NCBI GenBank assembly: GCA_003971905.1
Contig: RSEE01000055.1
Coordinates: 389,579-453,578 of the forward strand
Length of the DNA stretch: 64,000 nucleotides
Direction of reading: 5' to 3'
From: Moniliella sp. 'wahieum'
Lineage: Eukaryota; Basidiomycota; Moniliellomycetes; Moniliellales; Moniliellaceae
The position numbers and the translations under genes were made by a program. Shown in pieces: positions 57,493 through 64,000 of the stretch. Numbering within the stretch: the first letter of the stretch is position 1; every line of letters starts with the position of its first letter. The notes beneath the pieces are model-generated. The model was not told the DNA's origin. It did not search any database and worked only from the letters and a program-made list of their open reading frames with translations.

Positions 57493-58692
57493 TTACTCCG
57501 AGTCCGACTCTTCTTCGGACGAGTCATCATCGGCCTCCTCAAGCCACTGGAGGAAAGGAGCAGCCGAACGACGAACCTTCTTGGAGATATCCTTGTCAAC
57601 GTATTTTTTGCTCACATGGGTCCCCCAGTTCTTGACAAACTCATCGTCCAGCACATCGAGCTGGTACAGCATCATCAGCAGCTTCGGCACGCCAAGCGGG
57701 ACAAGCGAAGGTTGTTCAACCCCGGCCAAACGCTCCAAGCCGCCCAACAGGGACTTTTGGTGCTTCTCCGACGTGCACATCTTGGCAATCACCGGCTCGT
57801 ATTCTTCCAGCTCCTTGACGGCATCGGCCGTAAACAGGTTTTCCATCAGCACCTGCAACGTCTTGTGTTCGACGCAATCCCCAACTCTTGGGCCATCTTG
57901 TACACTTCGGGCGCAGGCGCACCACGGTGCTCGCGCAGCCATTGGCCATACTGGCCATAGGGGCTGTTGGCATCATCGCCCTCGTCGTCGTCACCAAGGA
58001 CGAGAGAGGTGGCCATGCCGCCAGCCAAGGCCTCCGTACGAGCCTTGACGGCCGCCTCGGACATATCGGTCGCCCAGCCCTTGGAAGCGGCTGCATCAGT
58101 AGCCGACGGCAAGGTAGCGGCGTCCGAAGTAATTTGCTTGGTCATCTCATCATCCGAACCAGCGGCAGGGGCGCCATCGGCGTCCTCTTCATCTCCGCCT
58201 ACATGTTGGCCAGCATCCTTGCCAGCGCCCTTGACACCCTTTTGCGCTTGGGAGGGGGGTGGTTGATAATAAAGGTGTGAGTTTGTGACGCATGTCAACC
58301 ATAGTGACAGCGCCGCAGGCCTTGCAGTTGCGACGGATCAAACCATCTTTGCCCTTGAGCACAAGGTCCGTCTCGGGATTCTTGCACTCGCCACAGAGGA
58401 CAAACTTGTCGATAAACACGTCCAGAACTTCGCGCAGACGGTCGGCCTCGTGCTTGCCATTGATAATGTAGCGCTCGTTCTTCTCGTCAAACTGGGTCTG
58501 GGCACCGAGCTCATAGCCAAAGAATTTGGTCGGGTACGACGGCGGGCGCGACAGCGCACGGCCAATGTCGACCATATTGGGGATCACCGTCTTGATGCCA
58601 TTGCCACGGCCTTCGACCTTGGTCTCGAGGAGCGGCATCTTGTAGCGGTAGAACTTGTCGTCAACATCGCGACGCACATTGACATTCACCAT
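57493..58692 (-). CDS. TIF5: Eukaryotic translation initiation factor 5 (eIF5)
   Basis: GTPase-activating protein for eIF2 in the 43S preinitiation complex. The start at 58692 opens MVNVNVRRDVDDKFYRYKMP, the standard N-terminus. The arginine finger region is there (residue ~15), then NMVDIGRALSRPPSYPTKFF, and a zinc ribbon CGECKNPETDL...RNCKACG (~58,400-58,310). A Lys-rich linker and acidic stretch lead to the C-terminal W2/HEAT domain: FTADAVKELEEYEPVIAKM (~57,830), KLLMMLYQLDVLDDEFVKNW (~57,690) and the aromatic-acidic end PFLQWLEEADDDSSEEESDS before the stop at 57,493. Frames shift near 58,273 (an A apparently missing), 58,245, and 57,860-57,900. About 400 residues, the family's normal length. 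No intron is needed. Confidence 0.95.
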
Positions 58693-61600
58693 GGTGGGCA
58701 GTCTGCAAGGCGCAAGAGGGGCGACGGTCAGTCAGGGGCGGGCGGCAGAAGGGGACGAGGGGTACGTACAGTTAATGCTTAACAGGGGGAGTGGGGGCAG
58801 GGGTTATAGGGAAAGGGAGGCTTGGACCTGCGGGGGACGTGGTGACAGCGGACGACGTGGCCGGGAAGCGGGTAGGACATGTAAAGCGGGCGAGGCGGCA
58901 GCAGCTGGGTTGCAGGGAAACCACAGGGGTGGACGCGGGGTGCAGGTGTGGGCGGGGGCGGGGCAGCAGCGGGAGATGGGGCTCGTGCGCTGGCGGAGTG
59001 CGGGGTGGGGGTGGGGCGTGCAGCGGGGGCTGGTGCGACCCACGATGCGGTTGGGGAGGAGGAGGAGGAGGTGGTGGTGCGAGTGGCGGCGGCGGCGGGT
59101 GTAGGAGTCGTGAGTCATGTCGGCGGAAGGCAGAAGGCCGAAAGAAAGAACAAAGGCGGAATTGCGGCGGCGGTTCTGCGGTGTTCCCTGGCAGGACAGT
59201 GGCGCTGTGCCTGGCCGCCGCTCACGCCATTCGTCATCGCCTGACGTAAGCGGTGCCTCCGCAGCCGGCAGGGGCAGGCAAGCAAAGAGGATGACGTAAC
59301 CCGCCCGCACATCACATCCATACCCAGGACGCAGTGTGGGCATTGAATTGGCGGCGCTAAAAGAAAAAAACAAAAACCACAGTGGCTCCTGCTCCAACGC
59401 TGCCCCCGCACCACCCTCCTTTGACCAGGTCCACGACACAGCTGCTGCGACACCGTCCGAACGGTCTGTATCCTGTTCAATGTTTCCGGCCGTTGGATTG
59501 TTTTAGTCCCCTTCGGTGACCATACTTTCCAAGAAAGATATACGCCAACGTCTCGGTCTGTACTCACGCTTTTCGTTTGCCCCCCACCCTCGGCTTTCTC
59601 TGGTTTACATTTTTCATCAGCGAGTTTCATTCACACTCTGAGATTGAAGGACCGACACTTCCGAATCTTTTCTCAGTCGTGGATGGCATGCAGTCTGCAG
59701 AGTGTTATATCTAGTGCAACCATGCATGGCTACCATATATAGGCAGCTGGTGTGGCACGTACGATCCACACGGCGCAACAAGATCTAGTACTGAGGCTGC
59801 GCAATTGGAATATCTGATACTGGACGGCCGGGTGCATGTCTTGTTGCCCATTCTTACTTTCGAAGCAACACCACACAGACACTCTCCTCGGAGAGTGCCA
59901 GAGCGCTGTGCTCCTCCAAACGGATATAACCCTCACCCAGACGGAAGAGCAATGGTAAACTTTTGGCCGATCCCTTTCAACTGGCTTTTACGCGGCGTCG
60001 TGCTGCCGCCTTCCCGCTCCAGCGTATATAGACAAACGCCGTCTTGGGACAGCAATGCTCGGTATACGCCTCGTTAACCAGGTCACCATATCACGCTCTT
60101 CCTGGCACCGCCGCCCGAGGCAATCTCCTGAGGAGGACTCCGTTATTGTAGATCATGTTTACCATATCGACGTCCATTTCATCCTGGTCAATCTCTTCTC
60201 CACGCGAGGGTGGTGAAGCTGCTCCACCACGGCATCCTCTGCCGTGCACGTTCTTCATCGCCTAGTCCGCATCCGGTCTCGTGTGTCGGACAAGTACCCC
60301 TGGTTATCTAAGGTGGATCCGACATCAGAGTACCCCACACTCTTCTTCTATCCAGGTCGCCTACCCAAAGACGATCCATCACAGGGTACAAACCCAGCCA
60401 GGATTTGGGGGGGGGAGAGGTACCCAACCGCTCACGGACTCGGTGGACCACGAATCATGTTATGTATGTTGTCGGGCAGCAGCATCCTTCTCCTTCCATC
60501 CGAAAGAGGTTCATTCCATTGGTCTATAGACGACCATCCGTCCATCACCTTCCTTAGTTGTCTGAGGGGGCCGGGTTAGCCAAGAGCCTTGCTGTGGTGC
60601 AATTGGGTTGTTGTACGAAGGATGGGCTTAGTGGGTTGCGAGGTAGCGTTGAGGGGCGATGTTCCAGTCCTACAGTGGAACGCGTAGCCGGTATCGCCAT
60701 TGCGTTCCAGCATGCTGTACATGTTCCATGTTACGCTCGCTTGCTTCCGGAGCGTGTTCTCATCCGGATCGGTGGAGTCTACCGAGGCGTTCGCAGCAGA
60801 AAAGTCACGGCTTACTCGTGAGCGGGGATGGGTAAATAACCAGCGGGGATGGGTAAAATAACCACTACTTTGCCGGCGTGAGTGGTAAATGCGTATAGTA
60901 TGTGGGAGAAGGTGAAAGGCGGGCGAGATGCTTAGCAAAGTTGAGAGAGGTTGGCTGGTAAACAACGGGTAAGGAACAGAGGAGGGTTGATAAGGACCAC
61001 AACTAGCAAACCGTAGACAGCCTGAGGGCTGCTTACTACAGACAGAAGGGATCAGCCTCCTAAATAGGGATCAACATGGCATAGGGGAGCTTTCAGAGAG
61101 ATAATAAAGTCTCATAATACGCAGCGCGTTCTTCCAAAAGCGCTGGGGTCAGCATGCGCACAGCCGGGCCCAGCAGGAAAATGATTCTTCCATGACTGGG
61201 CACTTTGGGTGCAAAGCATCGCACCCATTGGCCCCAACAGCGGCCAGGGCGGCCGCCGGAGGTTGTTAGCACTGATGGATAGGTCACATGTGCTGCCTCG
61301 TCGCAGGAGTCTTTGGAAGAGACGTGGACGGCATGGTTGCGAGCTCTGCGTCCCAGGTAATATTTCGTGGCAGCCACTCTCGGGGGTGTTGTTTGTAAAT
61401 GTGCTGGATGGACCCATGCGAGGCAGCCAGAGGAAACCACGTGCCACCTTGCCCTTTCGCTCGTTTGCTGTGTTGCCCAATGAGGAGGCACATGTGATCC
61501 AACGGTGATTGAACCGGACGTGTATGCATTTTCGTGCCTCCACGTCACGGGCCAGATCATATGGGGCCACACTGCGTCTTGACCCCGACGGGCTTTCTGG

Positions 61601-61974
61601 TTCCTCTGCAGAGCAGTAACAAGTCCTCCTTGTCTACGTGATGGGCATGACGTCACAACTGGACGAGCACGACCTGCACACCCCATTCATGATCCAGATG
61701 TAGCGATTGGATCCCATTATTCCCAGCGAGTCAGTTACTTGGCGGGCAGGGTCACTCACCAGTCGGTTCAGCTGCCACATGCCTCTCCTCGACGTGTCGT
61801 AGGGAGTTCCTTGATCTGGGAGCCCAGTTCGGCGACGGAAGTCGATGCCCAACCCGGCAGCCAAATATCGCAGCCGTCCCAACTAAGATTAGCCATAATC
61901 AGGGAACCTTCCATCTACTGCGGTACCTCATGCCATGCGCAGAGGGCATGATCTCCATCCAGACGTCCAGTCCA
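58693..61974. other. Gene-poor right-hand region
   Basis: GGAGGAGGAGG/GGCGGCGG runs near 59,053-59,100. No family recognised in any frame. The minus-strand frames between 61,093 and 61,882 look mildly protein-like but match nothing I know. Confidence 0.45.
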
Positions 61975-62901
61975 TGTCACGGGCCAAGGCGGGATGGCAA
62001 GCCCTGCGGCACCTATGTGCAGCGCGATTATCAGTCTACGGATCCGAGCGACGATAGTCGCCTTCCGCCTCAATTGATTGAGGACCCTCCCAGTTTCGTC
62101 GCTCTCAGCTTTCCATTGCTCCCCGTTTTCCCTTTGCGATCTTGCGACGCTAGTCGCCCATGCTTGTTGATGTTACTTCTCTGATCTGATAGTAACCCCG
62201 AGCGACGCTAGTCGCCCCATGCCTGTTTCCCTTACCTTTCTACGTCTCCCCTGTTCTCCCCTGTCCCCCATTCTCCCACTGTTGCCTTGTTTCCCTTTTA
62301 ATCCCCCTGCCTGTTAGCAATGGTTCGTGGCTTTCCCCCACGGTCCATCTTCGTCACCTCCCTTTGTCGCCCCTTGTCTCCTCTCGCCTGCTTTCTCTTC
62401 ACCCCTGCCCGCTTCTCGCCAATGATGATTCAGTACAGGCAACTCCTCCCGTCTTAGTCGACGTTCCGTCCCGGCACAGATCGCCAGCCCTCGTCCTCGT
62501 CCTCAGCACTCAGTACTCTGTACTCAGTTCTCCTAGTCCGCGTGAGCCGTCCTCGTGCCACGCTCGGTCCAGCCCAGTTAAGCGACGTGTGATCTGGTTC
62601 TTGCCACGCCGCTCCCAGTCTCAGCCCAGCCTCAGTCTAGCAGCATCGGTCCTCTGCTGCCTTCCCTTCCCTGAGCCCGAAGGCTTCAGACACGCTACTG
62701 CCGCCCAAGCGGGTGCTACGCAGCCTGCCACACTTGCAGCCGCCTCTGCTATACGCCGAGGCCTCTCCTTGTCCCTAGCTCCGCAGCGGAACCACCAACC
62801 AGCCCAAGCGCGTAACTACCGTGAGTCGTCCTTAGGACCTCCAGGGGATTGTACCCCTTAAACACCCGGGGCGGGCCCCATGGCGGCGCCCGCCCATGAC
62901 A
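61975..62901. mobile_element. Solo LTR, copy 2 (927 bp)
   Basis: Begins TGTCACGGGCC and ends GCCCGCCCATGACA, an almost perfect inverted terminus. Flanking pentamers are GTCCA (61,970-61,974) and GTTCA (62,902-62,906), a 4/5 target-site duplication. It shares the 3' ~230 bp and scattered inner blocks (CAGTACAGGCA(A/G)CTCCTC, CTTCAGACACG) with copy 1. No primer-binding site or coding region adjoins, so it is a solo LTR left by recombination. CGACGCTAGTCGCCC occurs twice inside (~62,146 and ~62,201). Confidence 0.8.
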
Positions 62902-63863
62902 GTTCACGTCGAATTCACTCCATTGTGGGTCTCTCTCCGCAGAGGAGAGTCTCCTTCCACGAACGGCGCAACAAATCGTGATGCTTCCGAGCCCTTAGGT
63001 ATACTCCCGTATCTATAACCTTTTTGCCAATGCATGGGAAGCACTCGGAGGCCACACGAATGCGCAGTGGGCGTGACCCTCTGTGGGCTCAGCCGTGCCA
63101 ACGTCGTCTCCCCCATGCTTGTTGGCTTCGTGGTTGTACTCGTCAAGTAGGGACGGCCTGTGTAGGACACCCCCCCCCGTGCAAGACGGTATGGGTAGGC
63201 AATCAGTCCTGGCGGCTGCTGCCCACGGTGCATCCGAGCTTTCATGGTCGTAAGCAGAACCATCTCTGCCAACCCTCCCATCAGGCCCTTGATTACCTGC
63301 TCCTCTGCACCACACCAACGGAATGGACCTCTTGTATCACCACCATTCGTATGGTTGTAGTGATTACAGGTTGGACATTTGTCAGGGGAAAGGCTGAGAA
63401 TTTTGCCAAACCAATGCGTCGGTAAGACCATTTGCACAGTTCGGCACAGCGGATCACGAAAGACATAATTTAGTTATGATATAAAATACCTTCAAAAATG
63501 TCAGAGGAGTAATTTGCCGCGGGTGAGGCAATTTTGTCAGCGCGTGCAGTCAGTGACGTCGTCGATGTCACACCCTGAACGTCAGATATGTCCTCGATGT
63601 CATCCCCCTGCAGCAGTTATGTCGCCGACGTCACCCCTTGACGTCAGAAACGTCATTGACGTGCCCCGGGGACGTATCAGAAGAATCTGATCCTCCTATG
63701 CTCGCTCTCCTGGGTTACTATTGGTATTACATTTTATACTACTACTCATTCTAGCACCATCGATGCAGTGCAATCGTCTTCGAGGGTACTTTTTGCATTG
63801 CGATGGGTCAATATGGATTGGGGGCTTGCCATTGAGAGGTCTTTGGAATGTATAGCCGCCAAA
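62902..63863. other. Spacer with a CRE-like cluster
   Basis: The minus-strand frame 62,904-63,437 is open for 177 codons but shows no domain and abuts the LTR. The CRE-like cluster is listed separately. Confidence 0.5.
63553..63675. promoter_or_regulatory. Cluster of ACGTC/ATGTC half-sites (CRE/ATF-like)
   Basis: About eleven (G/T/A)A(C/T)GTC words in ~125 bases, including one perfect palindrome TGACGTCA at 63,639-63,646 and TGACGTCG at 63,553. Spacing is roughly regular at 10-20 bases, so it may be a decayed minisatellite. bZIP factors of the ATF/CREB group bind TGACGTCA. Confidence 0.45.
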
Positions 63864-64000
63864 TCACTCTTCAGTCTCAGAGGCGTCTGTGCGGTCGTCG
63901 TCCTCGCCATCTGTGCCCTCAGCGCCAAAGAGATTGACTGCAGTCATCACAAACTCATTTGACAGTTTCGCTGTTCCGCCCGTATGACTGATTGCGGTTG
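63864..64000 (-). CDS. 3' end of an unidentified gene entering from the right
   Basis: The minus strand is open from the right edge to a stop at 63,864-63,866. The last residues read KLSNEFVMTAVNLFGAEG and then an acidic tail TDGEDDDRTDASETEE. An acidic C-terminus and the absence of stops over ~45 codons suggest a real gene end. No family can be named from this piece. Confidence 0.4.
   Translation of the reverse strand, partial: TAISHTGGTAKLSNEFVMTAVNLFGAEGTDGEDDDRTDASETEE

Noticed and set aside
61093-61686. Beta-1,3-galactosyltransferase suggested by RIIFLLG...LLEE..YY
   Set aside because: The likeness covers one short stretch; DxD and other family motifs are not found in any frame.

Overview
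This window is nuclear DNA of a filamentous or dimorphic fungus, most likely a basidiomycete. The genes carry short GT-AG introns of about 57 to 140 bases, coding regions are GC-rich, and the set of conserved eukaryotic proteins fits: Dbp10, TAF1, eIF5, Rpl30, Rpl37, proteasome alpha4, a Kre6/Skn1 glucan-synthesis protein, mitochondrial succinyl-CoA ligase and an N-acetylglucosamine kinase. The secretory lipase and the Ser-rich secreted protein would suit a smut-like or lipophilic lineage, but I cannot name the species.

Layout. 1-370: 5' part of an HSF-type transcription factor gene, minus strand. 371-7,722: gene-poor DNA with a solo LTR (3,862-4,744) and a ~77-bp hairpin-forming tandem repeat (5,786-6,320). 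7,723-19,603: a short-chain dehydrogenase, an N-acetylglucosamine kinase, a dual-specificity phosphatase and succinyl-CoA ligase beta, separated by palindrome-rich spacers. 19,604-26,147: gene desert. 26,148-31,386: two secreted or anchored proteins (Ser-rich surface protein, secretory lipase). 33,174-38,488: divergent RPL30 and RPL37, then DBP10. 39,042-45,238: an IDO/PrnB-superfamily haem protein and a KRE6-type glucan synthesis protein. 46,024-58,692: the densest part, with tRNA-Ala(CGC), a VTT-type membrane protein, proteasome alpha4 divergent from a Nup98-like nucleoporin, TAF1 and eIF5. 58,693-64,000: gene-poor, with a second solo LTR of the same family (61,975-62,901), a CRE-like site cluster, and the 3' end of a minus-strand gene running off the right edge.

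The genes are mostly unrelated housekeeping functions (ribosome, ribosome assembly, transcription, translation initiation, nuclear pore, proteasome, cell wall), not a cluster or operon. Two promoters are clearly shared by divergent pairs: RPL30/RPL37 and proteasome alpha4/Nup98-like.

A caution for any reader: almost every conserved gene here changes frame one or more times without losing conserved sequence. Where I could localise the shift it usually looks like one base missing from a short homopolymer. This is best read as sequencing error, so coordinates below give whole-gene spans rather than clean ORFs. The most interesting biology I see is the Nup98-like gene with three GLEBS-like motifs, no visible FG repeats, and an autoproteolytic domain that stops at the cleavage site; the Ser-rich secreted protein built around four copies of an NV..GG.VTNN motif; and the hairpin satellite near 6 kb.
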